Both the position numbers and the translations under genes were made by a program. A DNA stretch of 64,000 nucleotides from [Mycobacterium] zoologicum. Its GTDB lineage: Bacteria > Actinomycetota > Actinomycetes > Mycobacteriales > Mycobacteriaceae. The stretch lies in NCBI RefSeq assembly GCF_020172665.1, contig NZ_CP083985.1:1225152-1289151 (forward strand), given 5' to 3'. Below are positions 46,587-56,296 of this stretch, piece after piece (positions within the stretch are counted from its first letter, which is position 1; every line of letters begins with the position of its first letter). The notes beneath the pieces are model-generated. The model had not been told where the DNA came from. It saw only the letters and a list, made by a program, of their open reading frames with translations, and did not search any database.

Positions 46587-47146
46587 GACTGTTACCGGCG
46601 GCCGCCGAGCCGTTCACGCCCTCGACCGAACGCGACATGCTCCCGTCCGAGCGCCGCGAATTCGTCCGAACCCACCGGACGTGCGTGTTCGGCTACCGTC
46701 GCCGCCATGACGGGCCCGCGATGTCGATCGTGTACTACGTTCCCACCGACGGCGACGAGCTCCTGGTGTCCACCATGGCAGGGCGCGCCAAGGCGAACGC
46801 CGTGGCACGGGACGGAAAAGTGAGCCTGTGCGTGCTCGACGAGCGCTGGCCCTTCGCGTTCCTGCAGGTCTACGCCGACGCGGTCATCGACCGCGACCCC
46901 GATCTCACCGTCGACGTGATGATGGCCGTCGGCTGGCGGATGTCCGGACAGCAGGCCCCCGAGGACGCCCGGCCCTTCGTCGCCGAGATGGCGGCACGCG
47001 AAGACCGGCTGGTCATCCGCTGCCGCCCCTACGCGACATTCGGTCAGCCGCCGCGTCACCTGTACGCCAATGAGCAGGCGGCCGAACTGACGCACTGGAA
47101 ATCGGGATCGGTCGCCTGGGACGCGACGGATCCGGTAGCCCGATGA
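46583..47146 (+). CDS. PPOX/FDOR split-barrel flavin or F420 protein
   Basis: A 187-residue split beta-barrel protein of the pyridoxamine 5'-phosphate oxidase-like group. It contains SIVYYVPTDGDELLVSTMAG near residue 48 and KVSLCVLDERWPFAFLQVYA near residue 82. In mycobacteria such proteins use F420 or FMN. It is the third gene of the operon, overlapping the FAH-family gene by 4 bp, and may reduce a quinone or enone intermediate or supply reduced flavin. It ends 1 bp before the convergent TetR gene. Confidence 0.75.
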   Translation: MRLLPAAAEPFTPSTERDMLPSERREFVRTHRTCVFGYRRRHDGPAMSIVYYVPTDGDELLVSTMAGRAKANAVARDGKVSLCVLDERWPFAFLQVYADAVIDRDPDLTVDVMMAVGWRMSGQQAPEDARPFVAEMAAREDRLVIRCRPYATFGQPPRHLYANEQAAELTHWKSGSVAWDATDPVAR

Positions 47147-47147
47147 G

Positions 47148-47777
47148 TCATTTGGCCTGTTCGCGGAGCAAGCGCATCGCCGTGTCGTAGAGAACGCGGG
47201 CATGCAACTCGAACAGATCGATGAGATCCACGGCGTCACCGCCGATCTCCTTGGCGATGAACAGGCCGTCGGCCCCGGCCATAGCGTAGGTGACCAGCTG
47301 GTGGATCTGTGCCTCGGTGAGCCCGGCGGCGAGTTCGGCCAAGGTACTGATGAGCTCGGCGTACGTCTGCGCACGGACTTGGATGAACATCGCCCGGGCT
47401 CGCGCCTCGACCGGACGGCGTTCCAGCGCCAACATCAGCCCGAGGCGAATGAAGTCCGGCGAGTCCAGCAGGGCCTTGGCGATCTGCATCGCCAAACCCT
47501 GTAGGCGCTCCTGCGCGGCGCCGTCCTCGGGGAGCTGCCACGCGCGCCGCCAATCGGCGAAGCTGCGTTCGATCACCGCTGCGATCAGGTCGTCCTTGTT
47601 CTTGAAATGCCAATAGATCGAGCTGGCCGGCAACCCGCACTTGGCGCTGACCAGCGCGATGCTGGTGCCCTCGTAGCCGCGTTCGGCGGCGATCTCGGTG
47701 GCGGCGTCCAGGATTCTCGTCCGCGACACCTCGCCGTCGGCGCGCTTGCGCGGTCTCGGTCGGACCTCTTTCGCCAT
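47148..47777 (-). CDS. TetR-family transcriptional regulator
   Basis: A 209-residue TetR protein with a basic N-terminus (MAKEVRPRPRKRADGEV) and its HTH at about residues 38-66 (TSIALVSAKCGLPASSIYWH then FKNKDDL). The ligand domain is all helical. It faces the aromatic hydroxylase gene at 47871 and two palindromic operators occupy the gap, so it should control the hydroxylase operon and itself. Confidence 0.9.
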   Translation of the reverse strand: MAKEVRPRPRKRADGEVSRTRILDAATEIAAERGYEGTSIALVSAKCGLPASSIYWHFKNKDDLIAAVIERSFADWRRAWQLPEDGAAQERLQGLAMQIAKALLDSPDFIRLGLMLALERRPVEARARAMFIQVRAQTYAELISTLAELAAGLTEAQIHQLVTYAMAGADGLFIAKEIGGDAVDLIDLFELHARVLYDTAMRLLREQAK

Positions 47778-47803
47778 TCCGGCTCTCCTCGGGGTCTTGA
47801 CTC

Positions 47804-47838
47804 TGTAGTGATCACTACACTACCGTAGCGATCACTAC
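47804..47838. promoter_or_regulatory. two palindromic TetR operators
   Basis: TGTAGTGATCACTACA (47804-47819) is a perfect 16-bp palindrome and GTAGCGATCACTAC (47825-47838) is a one-mismatch copy. They lie 21 bp apart centre to centre between the TetR gene and the hydroxylase, allowing two dimers to bind on the same DNA face. Confidence 0.8.
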
Positions 47839-47870
47839 AGAACAAGCTCCCCGAGGATGCGAGTGCGATA

Positions 47871-49394
47871 GTGACTACACCTACCTACGACGTCGCGGTG
47901 ATCGGCTACGGACCGACCGGTGCCACCGCCGCGAACCTGTTGGGTCAACTTGGCCTCAAAGTCCTTGTGGTGGAGCGTGATGCGGACGTCTACGGCCGAG
48001 CGCGGGCGATCTCCACCGATGAGGAGGTCATGCGGATCTGGCAGTCGGTTGGTCTGGCGGATCGGCTGCAGTGCGACATGCTGGCCGACCGGCCACTGAA
48101 CTTCGTCGACGCCGGCGGGGTGCCGTTCATCGACCTGAAGATCACCTCCCGCGGGACCGGGCACCCACCGCAGCAGTTCCTGTATCAGCCCGCCGTGGAT
48201 GACGTTCTGCGTGAAGGCGTACAGCGTTTCACCGGTGTCGACGTCCTGCTGGAGCATGAGTGCCTGCGGGTGTTGCCCGGCGACGACCAGGTCGAGCTGA
48301 TGCTGGCCGACCTGCACTCCGACATGTTCACGAGAGTCCGCGCGTCCTATGTGATCGCTGCCGACGGCGGATCCTCACCGACTCGCGGCCAGTTGGGCAT
48401 CGGCTACACCGGGCGCACCTACTCGCAGCGGTGGGTGGTCATCGACACCAAGGTGCTCAAGGAATGGGATGGCCACGACCGGTTGCGGTTTCACTGCAAT
48501 CCCTCGCGTCCCACCGTCGACTGCCCGACGCCGCTGGGGCATCACCGCTGGGAATACCCGGCGCGTGCGGACGAGGACGAGCGCGAGTTGCTGCACGACG
48601 ACGCGATCTGGAAGATACTGGGGAATCAGGGCATCACCGGCGAACACGTCGAGATCCTGCGGGCGGTGATCTACAGCCACCACGTCCGGGTCGCCGACCG
48701 CTGGCGGGTGGGGCGGGTGTTTCTGGCCGGCGACGCCGCACACGCCATGCCGCCGTGGATCGGGCAGGGGATGTCTGCCGGCGTGCGTGATGTGGCCAAC
48801 CTGTGCTGGAAACTGGCCGCGGTGATCAAGGGCCTCGCACCGGCCTCGCTGCTGGACTCCTATCAGGCCGAACGCAAACCGCACGTCATCGAAACCACTC
48901 GGCGGGCCTGCATGGTTGGGCGGATCATCACCGAACGCAACCGGATCATCGCCCGGCTGCGCAACCACGCCATGCGAGCGTTGGCCCGCGTACCCGGCGC
49001 GGAGGCCGCCGCGCAGAAGCGGATGTGGGTCCCAGATCCCCGCTACGCCGAGGGTTTTCTCGCCGGCGGCCACCATCGGGCCGTCGGCTGGCAGATCCCG
49101 CAACCGTGGGTGAAGGACGGCGACGGAGCCAGGATTCGCCTCGACGACTTACTCGGGGGTCGCTGGTCGCTGCTGCACACAGGGGCGGCACCGGCCGGCG
49201 CGCAGGCCTGGACCGAGCTGGGCGTGCCCGCTGTCCGAGTCGACGAACCCTCCCTGCTGCGCTGGCTGCACCGCAAGAAGGCGTCCGCGGTGGTGCTGCG
49301 GCCGGACGGATTCATCTATGCCGCAGCCGCAACCGGTCAATCGCTTCCGGCGCCGCCCGCTGGATTCACGTGGAAGATTGGAGTCACCGCATGA
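47871..49394 (+). CDS. FAD-dependent aromatic hydroxylase, MhpA-like
   Basis: A 507-residue class A flavin monooxygenase like 3-(3-hydroxyphenyl)propionate hydroxylase MhpA, which ortho-hydroxylates a phenol to a catechol using NAD(P)H and O2. It has the FAD motif VIGYGPTGATAANLLGQLGL at 9-28, the GD-type motif VFLAGDAAHAMPPWIGQGMS near residue 285 and a C-terminal thioredoxin-like region. The start is GTG 47871 just after the operators. Its stop overlaps the hydrolase start by 4 bp. It makes the catechol for the dioxygenases nearby. Confidence 0.9.
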   Translation: MTTPTYDVAVIGYGPTGATAANLLGQLGLKVLVVERDADVYGRARAISTDEEVMRIWQSVGLADRLQCDMLADRPLNFVDAGGVPFIDLKITSRGTGHPPQQFLYQPAVDDVLREGVQRFTGVDVLLEHECLRVLPGDDQVELMLADLHSDMFTRVRASYVIAADGGSSPTRGQLGIGYTGRTYSQRWVVIDTKVLKEWDGHDRLRFHCNPSRPTVDCPTPLGHHRWEYPARADEDERELLHDDAIWKILGNQGITGEHVEILRAVIYSHHVRVADRWRVGRVFLAGDAAHAMPPWIGQGMSAGVRDVANLCWKLAAVIKGLAPASLLDSYQAERKPHVIETTRRACMVGRIITERNRIIARLRNHAMRALARVPGAEAAAQKRMWVPDPRYAEGFLAGGHHRAVGWQIPQPWVKDGDGARIRLDDLLGGRWSLLHTGAAPAGAQAWTELGVPAVRVDEPSLLRWLHRKKASAVVLRPDGFIYAAAATGQSLPAPPAGFTWKIGVTA

Positions 49395-50260
49395 CCACGA
49401 CGCTGACCGAGCAGACCGTCATCGTTGCCGGAAAACCGCTCTTCGTCGCCGAGGCCGGTGCCGGGCCCGCAGTGGTCATGCTGCACGGCGGGGGTCCCGG
49501 TGCTTCCGGAGTGTCCAACTACTCCCGCAACATCGACGCACTGGCGCAACACTTTCGGGTCATCGTGCCCGACATGCCGGGCTACGGTCGCTCGACCAAG
49601 TACGTCGACCAGGGCGATCCGTTCGGCTCTCTCGCCGACGCGATCCGTGGCCTGCTCGATGAACTCGGCATCGCCACCGCGCATCTGGTGGGCAACTCCT
49701 ACGGCGGCGCGGCCGCGCTGCGACTGGCCCTGGACACTCCGGGCCGGGTCGGCAAACTGGTGCTGATGGGGCCCGGCGGGATCGGGACCACCCGCGGCCT
49801 GCCCACCGCCGGGCTCAATGCGTTGCTGGCCTACTACGGCGGCGACGGCCCCAGCCGCGACAAGCTGGAAGCCTTCATCCGTACCTACCTGGTCTACGAC
49901 GGCGCTTCGGTTCCCGACGAACTGATCGACCTGCGATATTCGGCGTCGATCGCCCCGGAGGTGGTGGCCAATCCGCCGCTGCGCCGTCCGTCGGGCCCGA
50001 TGGCGCTGCGCACGCTGTGGCGGATGGACCTCACCCGCGACAAGCGGCTCGCCACGCTCGACAACCCGACTCTGGTGTTGTGGGGCCGCGACGACAAGGT
50101 CAACAAGCCCGCCGGCGGCCCGCTGCTGCTCAACACCCTGCCCAACGCCGAGTTGGTGATGACCTCGCGCACCGGCCACTGGATGCAGTGGGAGCGCGCC
50201 GAGTTGTTCAACCGGCTCGTCACCGACTTTCTCGGCGCGTCCTCGGTTTTCGACCGATGA
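49391..50260 (+). CDS. alpha/beta hydrolase, meta-cleavage product hydrolase-like
   Basis: A 289-residue alpha/beta hydrolase of the MhpC/BphD/HsaD type, which cuts the C-C bond of ring-opened catechol products. Motifs are MLHGGGPGASGVSNYSRN (oxyanion region) near residue 34, the nucleophile elbow GNSYGG near residue 105, an Asp in LVLWGRDDKVNKP and His in RTGHWMQWE near the C-terminus. It overlaps the hydroxylase stop and the next dioxygenase start by 4 bp each, forming one operon. Confidence 0.92.
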   Translation: MTTTLTEQTVIVAGKPLFVAEAGAGPAVVMLHGGGPGASGVSNYSRNIDALAQHFRVIVPDMPGYGRSTKYVDQGDPFGSLADAIRGLLDELGIATAHLVGNSYGGAAALRLALDTPGRVGKLVLMGPGGIGTTRGLPTAGLNALLAYYGGDGPSRDKLEAFIRTYLVYDGASVPDELIDLRYSASIAPEVVANPPLRRPSGPMALRTLWRMDLTRDKRLATLDNPTLVLWGRDDKVNKPAGGPLLLNTLPNAELVMTSRTGHWMQWERAELFNRLVTDFLGASSVFDR

Positions 50261-51252
50261 ATGTGTTCGGCGCGGTGAGTCTCGGCTACATCGTCATACA
50301 GACCGACAAGTTCGCCGACTGGCGTCGCTTCGGGCGCGACGCCATCGGCATGCACGTCGACGACACCGAGTCGGGCGTGATGAGGTTTCGGCTCGATGAG
50401 CACCCGTGCCGTTTCCTGCTGCAGCGTGGTCCGGCCGAAGACGTCACCGCGCTGGGGTGGCAACTCGACGACCACGCGCTGTTCGACGAGGTCGTCTCCC
50501 GCGTCACCCGACACGGCGTACCCGTCGCCGAGGGCACCGGGGAGGAGGCGGCGCTGCGCGGTGTCGAACGACTGGCGCGGTTCTCCGGACCCAACGATCT
50601 GACCCAGGAGATCTTCACCCGCGCCGGCACCGGCGCCACGCCGCCCGACATGGCGGTGCGTGGCGGATTCGTCACCGGGGAGGACGGGATCGGGCACGTC
50701 GCTCTCACCACCACCAAGCCGCACCAGGTTCGCGGCTACTACAACGCCGTCTTCGACGCTCGACTGAGCGACTTCATCGACGAGACGATCAACGGTCTCA
50801 AACTCAAGATCCGGTTCCTGCGCGTGAACCGGCGCCATCACTCGGTGGCGATCGCCTCGGTGAACCGGTTGCCGATCAACCCGATCCGCACCCGCATCCA
50901 GCACCTCAACATCCAGGTCGCCGACCTCGACGACATGACCGCCTCCTACCAGCGGGTCACCGACCTCGGCTTCCGGATGGCGTTGGGGGTCGGCCAGCAC
51001 ACCAACGACCGGGAGCTGTCCTACTACGCGATGACGCCGTCGGGCTTCGAATGGGAAGTCGGCTGGAACCCGATTGTCGTCGACGAAAAGACCTGGGAGC
51101 CTGCGACCTATCAGGGCATCAGCACCTGGGGCCACACGCCGGCGGGGCAGACCATCATCGACAAGCTCACCCAGTTCAAGACCGCGGCCGCCTCGCTGCG
51201 GCACCGCGAAGACACCGTGCCCGCGCTGTCCGGCGCCGGCATCCCCGACTGA
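50257..51252 (+). CDS. type I extradiol dioxygenase (BphC/HsaC-like)
   Basis: A 331-residue two-module VOC protein of the BphC class that opens a catechol ring with Fe(II). The metal ligands visible in the C-terminal module are the His of IGHVALTT (about 148), the His of IQHLNIQVADL (about 214) and the Glu of GFEWEVGW (about 265). It is cotranscribed with hydroxylase and hydrolase, giving the classic hydroxylase-dioxygenase-hydrolase order. It is a second ring-cleavage enzyme besides the one at 44518. Confidence 0.9.
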   Translation: MNVFGAVSLGYIVIQTDKFADWRRFGRDAIGMHVDDTESGVMRFRLDEHPCRFLLQRGPAEDVTALGWQLDDHALFDEVVSRVTRHGVPVAEGTGEEAALRGVERLARFSGPNDLTQEIFTRAGTGATPPDMAVRGGFVTGEDGIGHVALTTTKPHQVRGYYNAVFDARLSDFIDETINGLKLKIRFLRVNRRHHSVAIASVNRLPINPIRTRIQHLNIQVADLDDMTASYQRVTDLGFRMALGVGQHTNDRELSYYAMTPSGFEWEVGWNPIVVDEKTWEPATYQGISTWGHTPAGQTIIDKLTQFKTAAASLRHREDTVPALSGAGIPD

Positions 51253-51266
51253 ATCCAGGGGCAAAC

Positions 51267-52289
51267 ATGCAACGCATCGACACCCACCACCATCTGATCC
51301 CACCGGACTACCGAAAAGCCTTACAGCGAGCCGGTATCGACGAAGCCGGCGGGCGGGCGCTGCCCGACTGGAGTCCGGAGGGATTGTTGCAGGCGATGGC
51401 CGACCTGGACGTCGGCACCGCGATCCTGTCGGTGTCGACGCCGGGCACCACCTTCCTGCCGGCCGCTGCCGACGCCGCGGCGCTGGCAGGCGATCTCAAC
51501 GACTACACCGCACAACTGGTCGCGTCGCATCCCGACCGGTTCGGGTTCTTCGCCACCGTTCCTATGCCCCATGTCGATGCGGCCGTCGCAGAGTCGGTGC
51601 GCGCACTCGACGAACTGCACGCCGACGGCGTGGTGCTACTGGCCAACAGTGCCGGGGTGTACCTGGGCCAGGACGGGCAGGACGAACTGTTCGCTGCGCT
51701 GGACGCGCGCTCGGCGGTGGTGTTCATCCACCCCGCCGATCTGCCCGGTCCCGTCGTTCCCGGCGTCGCGCCGTTCGCCGCGGACTTCCTGCTGGACACC
51801 ACCCGAGCGGCCTATCTGTTGGTGCGCAACGGTATTCGGCGACGCTATCCGAACATTCGATTCCTGCTGAGTCACGCTGGGGGATTCGTGCCCTACGCCA
51901 GCCACCGGATGGCCGTCGCGATCATGGCCGACACCGGTGCGAGCCCGGCCGACTGCCTCGATGATTTCGCCGGCTTCTACTTCGACACCGCGCTGTCGTC
52001 CAGCGCCGCGGCCCTGCCCAGCCTGCTCGCGTTCGCGCGTCCCGGGCATGTCACGTTCGGATCGGATTGGCCGTTCGCGCCGCTTGCCGCCGGGAAACTG
52101 TTCGCCGCCGGGCTGGAGAACTACGCCGATGATTCCGTCCGGCAGGCGATCGAGCGGACCAATGCGCTCGCGCTCTTTCCGAGGTTGGGATCTGTGCAGC
52201 CGATGCGGCAGCCGGTGGTTCAGCGGATGCGGCACTCAGCCAGTCGTCGAGTGTTACGGGCGGTGTCGCGAATGATCAGCAGTAGCTGA
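51267..52289 (+). CDS. amidohydrolase family protein (ACMSD-like)
   Basis: A 340-residue amidohydrolase-2 enzyme. It begins MQRIDTHHHLIPPDY with the His-x-His metal motif, and has VVFIHPADLPGP near residue 155, FLLSHAGGFVPY near residue 200 and TFGSDWPFAP near residue 262, the conserved His and Asp ligands. This group holds non-oxidative decarboxylases such as ACMSD and gamma-resorcylate decarboxylase. It is the last gene of the aromatic operon and may decarboxylate an aromatic acid or ring-opened product. The basic tail is not conserved in the family. Confidence 0.85.
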   Translation: MQRIDTHHHLIPPDYRKALQRAGIDEAGGRALPDWSPEGLLQAMADLDVGTAILSVSTPGTTFLPAAADAAALAGDLNDYTAQLVASHPDRFGFFATVPMPHVDAAVAESVRALDELHADGVVLLANSAGVYLGQDGQDELFAALDARSAVVFIHPADLPGPVVPGVAPFAADFLLDTTRAAYLLVRNGIRRRYPNIRFLLSHAGGFVPYASHRMAVAIMADTGASPADCLDDFAGFYFDTALSSSAAALPSLLAFARPGHVTFGSDWPFAPLAAGKLFAAGLENYADDSVRQAIERTNALALFPRLGSVQPMRQPVVQRMRHSASRRVLRAVSRMISSS

Positions 52290-52365
52290 GGACGCCCCTA
52301 CTTAGGCGGCAGCCATCGCGCAACCAGCCGATATCGATGGACACCGCTGCTGCGGCGCCGCTCAA

Positions 52366-52515
52366 TCAGCTGGCGATCGGGTGCCAGGAGTCGAGCTGCT
52401 CGGAGGTGTCGCCCTCGACCAGGACGTCGCCGTGGTACAGAGCCTCGAAGTCAACCTTGATCACGTCGGCACTTGAGTCGTCGATCCACATGACACTGAG
52501 AGTATTGGTCACCAT
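52366..52515 (-). CDS. possible 49-residue protein in the 52290-52638 gap
   Basis: The minus strand has a frame of 49 residues beginning MVTNTLSVMWIDDSSADVIK and continuing VDFEALYHGDVLVEGDTSEQ, then LDSWHPIAS. It is acidic and soluble, and its codon use looks like real coding sequence. No strong ribosome site precedes it; GTG 52512 or ATG 52491 are other starts. No family recognised. The rest of the gap, 52516-52638, shows nothing clear. Confidence 0.45.
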   Translation of the reverse strand: MVTNTLSVMWIDDSSADVIKVDFEALYHGDVLVEGDTSEQLDSWHPIAS

Positions 52516-52638
52516 TAAGGGATCTTTGAGTCACGATTCGGGAAATGATGGCAATTCTACTGACGGGTAGCCTTTGCCGGCCGCCCCAGTTGGGGCGCCG
52601 CCCCGGGCGCCCTTGCCCTACCCGATACGGTAGCGGTC

Positions 52639-53277
52639 ATGGCCTCTCCGGTGACTCTCGACAACCCGCTGTTCGCCCGTATCTGGACCTTCATGTCCAG
52701 CCGCGAGACCGAGTGGCTGCGGGACCGCCGCCGGGAGAACCTGCAGGGTCTGTCCGGGCGGGTGCTGGAGGTCGGCGCCGGCACCGGGAGCAACTTCGCG
52801 TTCTACCCCGACACGGTCACCGAAGTGGTGGCCATCGAGCCCGAGTCGCAGTTGCGCCAGGTCGCCATCGAGGTCGCGGCCGGGGCGCCGGTTCCGGTCA
52901 CCGTGTTGGCCAGCACGGTCGAGGCCCTCGATGCCGCGCAGCCGTTCGATGCGATTGTTTGCTCGCTGGTGCTGTGCTCGGTGAACGAACCAGAAGAGGT
53001 GCTGCGTGGTCTATTCGCGTTGCTTAAGCCCGGCGGGCAGCTGCGGTACTTCGAGCACGTCGCCAGCGCCGGGGCTCGAGGCGGACTGCAGCGTCTGGCT
53101 GATGCCACCATCTGGCCGCGGCTGTTCGGCAACTGCCACACCCACCGCGACACCGAACGGATGATCACCGACGCCGGCTTCGTGGTGCAGGCATCCCGGC
53201 GCGGGCATCAGTTCCCGGCGTGGGCGCCGCTGCCGGTGTCGGAATTCGCCCTGGGCTCGGCCGCCCGCCCGGCCTGA
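52639..53277 (+). CDS. class I SAM-dependent methyltransferase
   Basis: A 212-residue methyltransferase. Motif I is VLEVGAGTGSNFAFYP near residue 42, the acidic strand end is VVAIEPES, FDAIVCSLVLCSVNEPEEVL follows near residue 98 and LKPGGQLRYFEHV near residue 130. The fold and order are those of small-molecule Methyltransf_11/25 enzymes, some close to menaquinone/phospholipid methylases. The substrate is unknown. It converges on the sirtuin gene with 1 bp between. Confidence 0.85.
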   Translation: MASPVTLDNPLFARIWTFMSSRETEWLRDRRRENLQGLSGRVLEVGAGTGSNFAFYPDTVTEVVAIEPESQLRQVAIEVAAGAPVPVTVLASTVEALDAAQPFDAIVCSLVLCSVNEPEEVLRGLFALLKPGGQLRYFEHVASAGARGGLQRLADATIWPRLFGNCHTHRDTERMITDAGFVVQASRRGHQFPAWAPLPVSEFALGSAARPA

Positions 53278-53278
53278 G

Positions 53279-53992
53279 TCAGCTCAGTAGGAAGGGCAGC
53301 CGCTGCGCCATCCCGGGCAGCGCCGCCGACGCGGTGGTGCGCAGGAACAACGTTGCCCGCTCCGACAGCGGCGTCGGCTCGGGATTCACCTGGATGACGG
53401 CCTTGCCCAGCTCCAGCGCGCGCTCCGGCAGGCTGGCCGCCGGATAGACCAGCCCGGACGTGCCCACCACCACCAGCACGTCGGCGTTCTCCACTGCTTC
53501 AACGGCTGCGTTCCAGGGCCCGGCGGGCAGGTCTTCGCCGAACCAGACGACGTCCGGGCGGACCAGGCCACCGCATTCGCAGACCGGCGGTGCCACCTCC
53601 AGGACGGGCTCGTCCAGCTCCGGCAGCTCGGGCTCATGCGGCTGCGCGCACGCCGCGCACCGGAAGGTGAACATGGTGCCGTGCAGATGGTGGACCGTGG
53701 AACTGCCGCCGCGCTCATGCAGGTTGTCGACGTTCTGGGTGATCACCTGTACCTGCGCGTGCTGCTCCCAGTCCGCGATCGCACGGTGGCCGAGGTTCGG
53801 CTCGAAGCGACGGGCCAGGTGATAGCGCCATACGTACCAGCCCCAGACCAACTCCGGGTGCCGGTTCCAGCCGTCGATGCTGGACACCTCGTAGGGGTCG
53901 TACTGCGCCCACAGGCCCTTCTCGTCGTCACGGAAGGTGGGTATCCCGCTCTCCGCGGAGATTCCCGCACCGCTGAACACCACCACCTGCAC
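53279..53992 (-). CDS. NAD-dependent sirtuin deacylase
   Basis: A 237-residue class III sirtuin that removes acetyl or succinyl groups from protein lysines using NAD. Motifs are [18 protein letters not shown] near the start, [12 protein letters not shown] near residue 97, the catalytic HLHGTMF, and two Cys pairs (CAAC and CECGG) for zinc. YVWR near residue 50 fits the YxxR desuccinylase signature. The GTG at 53992 gives the same length as Rv1151c, as I remember it; the longer frame upstream reads antisense to the GntR gene. Confidence 0.92.
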   Translation of the reverse strand: MQVVVFSGAGISAESGIPTFRDDEKGLWAQYDPYEVSSIDGWNRHPELVWGWYVWRYHLARRFEPNLGHRAIADWEQHAQVQVITQNVDNLHERGGSSTVHHLHGTMFTFRCAACAQPHEPELPELDEPVLEVAPPVCECGGLVRPDVVWFGEDLPAGPWNAAVEAVENADVLVVVGTSGLVYPAASLPERALELGKAVIQVNPEPTPLSERATLFLRTTASAALPGMAQRLPFLLS

Positions 53993-54038
53993 GTCTCCAA
54001 CATAACGGGCGTGCTGAGCGGCGGGCGATACTGGGCGA

Positions 54039-54419
54039 ATGGACTTCACCGAGTTGCTGAAGATCGACCCGAAGACCGACCTGGACCCGGACAAGCCGCT
54101 GTTCGCGCAGGTAAGGACCCGGATCATCGAAGCGGTGCGCGACGGGGCGCTGCCGGCAGGAACGCGGTTGCCGACGGTGCGCGAGCTGGCCGGCCAGCTG
54201 GGTCTGGCGGTCAACACCGTCGCCCGGGCCTACCGGGAGCTGGAGGCGGCCGGGATCGTCGACACCCGGGGCCGCTTCGGCAGTTTCGTGGCGAGCAGCG
54301 ATCCGGTCGATGCGGCGATGTCGGCGGCCGCGGGTGCCTTCGTCGCGGCGGCCCGCAAGGTCGGTCTGGGCCGAGACGACGCGCTGCGCTACCTCGATGC
54401 GGCGTTCGGCGCGCCGTGA
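54039..54419 (+). CDS. GntR-family regulator, YtrA-type
   Basis: A 126-residue regulator with only a winged HTH ([20 protein letters not shown] near residue 24, then [20 protein letters not shown] and [11 protein letters not shown]) and a short helical tail, as in the YtrA subfamily. It is divergent from the sirtuin gene with 46 bp between, so it may control it. The gene pair matches Rv1151c-Rv1152. Confidence 0.9.
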   Translation: MDFTELLKIDPKTDLDPDKPLFAQVRTRIIEAVRDGALPAGTRLPTVRELAGQLGLAVNTVARAYRELEAAGIVDTRGRFGSFVASSDPVDAAMSAAAGAFVAAARKVGLGRDDALRYLDAAFGAP

Positions 54420-54423
54420 CCGA

Positions 54424-55245
54424 TCAGCCGAACTCCAGCAGCGTCAGCGACGGACGCGCGTCGGCTAGGAACCGCATCCGGTAGGCGGCCGGCAGCACGG
54501 TGCCGAACAGCGGCCCGCGGCCGGCCGGCAGCGCCAGGTCGTGGACGGCCCGGACACCCGGCACGGTGTCCACCAGCCTGGCGGTGTCTGCGGCGGTCAG
54601 GGTGAACGGCATCGCGGGCGCCCGGTAGCGCAGCGAGGTCGGCACCCCGAGGCGCACCAGCCAGCCGATCACGGCCGGCGGCAGGTCGAAGATCATCCGG
54701 CCACCGGGGAACCGCCGGGCGCATTCGGCGATCAGACCCAGTGCCTGCTCGGGCTGCAGGTACATCAGCAGTCCCTCGGCACTGATGAACACCCCGTCGG
54801 TGGCGTCCACCTGATCCATCCAGCTGTAGTCCAGTGCCGACCCGGCGATGATCGACACTTGCGGGGCGGCCGGCAGCAGCCGCTCGCGGATCTCGATGAT
54901 CGGCGGCAGATCGACGGTGAGCCAACGGAATTGCGGATCGGCAACGGCTTCGCTGAGCCGCCAGAAGCTGGTCTGCAGGCCCTCGGCCAAGGCCACCACG
55001 GTGCCCGTCGGGTGCTTGTCGAAGAAGCGCAGCGCCTCGGCGTCGATGCCCAGTGCTCGTACCGCGATGTCCTGGCGGGTCGAGCCGAACTTCGCGAAGT
55101 CGAAATCGATCGAGTCCGCCAGCCGGACTGCCATCGGATCGTCGATGATCCCATCGGGACGACGGGCTTCCCTGGCCCGCGCGTTCAGCGTCAGCAGGGC
55201 GGTCTCGGACACGCCGGTAAGGGCGACTTTTTCGGTCTGGCTCAC
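54424..55245 (-). CDS. class I SAM methyltransferase, LCM/O-methyltransferase type
   Basis: A 273-residue methyltransferase of the leucine carboxyl methyltransferase-like group common in mycobacteria. It shows LTLNARAREARRPDGIIDDP near residue 16, VVALAEGLQTSFWRL near residue 83, WLTVDLPPIIEIRERLLP near residue 108 and FISAEGLLMYL near residue 152. The start is GTG 55245. Position matches the omt gene Rv1153c. The substrate is unknown. Confidence 0.87.
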   Translation of the reverse strand: MSQTEKVALTGVSETALLTLNARAREARRPDGIIDDPMAVRLADSIDFDFAKFGSTRQDIAVRALGIDAEALRFFDKHPTGTVVALAEGLQTSFWRLSEAVADPQFRWLTVDLPPIIEIRERLLPAAPQVSIIAGSALDYSWMDQVDATDGVFISAEGLLMYLQPEQALGLIAECARRFPGGRMIFDLPPAVIGWLVRLGVPTSLRYRAPAMPFTLTAADTARLVDTVPGVRAVHDLALPAGRGPLFGTVLPAAYRMRFLADARPSLTLLEFG

Positions 55246-55269
55246 TTGTCCGACCTTACCGGGGCGGCC

Positions 55270-55785
55270 TCAGCGCAGCACCTTGCTCAGAGTGCGCAGG
55301 TTGCGGGTGGTGGTGGACGGCGCATATCGCCTGTTGCCCATGGTTTTGCCGACGGTGCTGGTCAGGGTGTCGCCCTTGGGGATCTGCCAGTAGATCACCC
55401 CGTCGCCGAGTGTGATCTTCTCGTGGGTTTCTGCGGCCAGCGGCGCCAGCTCGGCCAGCACCGTCTCGTCGGCGACGAACGTGACGTAGGAATGCCACCC
55501 GTCGACCTCGGGCTCGAACGGGAAGCCCTCGACGATGCCGCGGACGGTGTCGATGTCGTAAACCAGCACCCACGCCTGGTAGCCGAAGCGTTCCCGCAAC
55601 GCCGCCTCGGCCGTGGCGCGCACCGTCGCGGCGTCGTCGGGTGAATCCAGCAGTACGTTGCCGCTGGCGAGCAGGGTCCGTACGGCGGTGAACCCGGCAC
55701 GGGTCAGCCCGTCGGCGACGTCGGCCATTTTGAGGTTGACTCCACCGACGTTGACTCCCCGCAGGAACGCCGCGAACCGGGTCAT
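55270..55785 (-). CDS. DUF1697 family protein
   Basis: A 171-residue DUF1697 protein beginning MTRFAAFLRGVNVGGVNLKM, the family signature, with TLLASGNVLLDSP near residue 40 and GRxxR-like GNRRYAPSTTTRNLRTL near the end. ATG 55785 was chosen; the frame is open for 36 codons further, across the promoter of the 55839 gene. It corresponds to Rv1154c. The function is not known. Confidence 0.88.
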   Translation of the reverse strand: MTRFAAFLRGVNVGGVNLKMADVADGLTRAGFTAVRTLLASGNVLLDSPDDAATVRATAEAALRERFGYQAWVLVYDIDTVRGIVEGFPFEPEVDGWHSYVTFVADETVLAELAPLAAETHEKITLGDGVIYWQIPKGDTLTSTVGKTMGNRRYAPSTTTRNLRTLSKVLR

Positions 55786-55799
55786 CTGCGCGATGGTAA

Positions 55800-56282
<483 letters not shown>

Positions 56283-56296
56283 GCTAGGCTCCGGGC

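Noticed and set aside
53279..54217. A 312-residue sirtuin with an N-terminal extension
   Set aside because: The extra 75 codons are antisense to the GntR gene; GTG 53992 gives the family length and has a GGAGA site.
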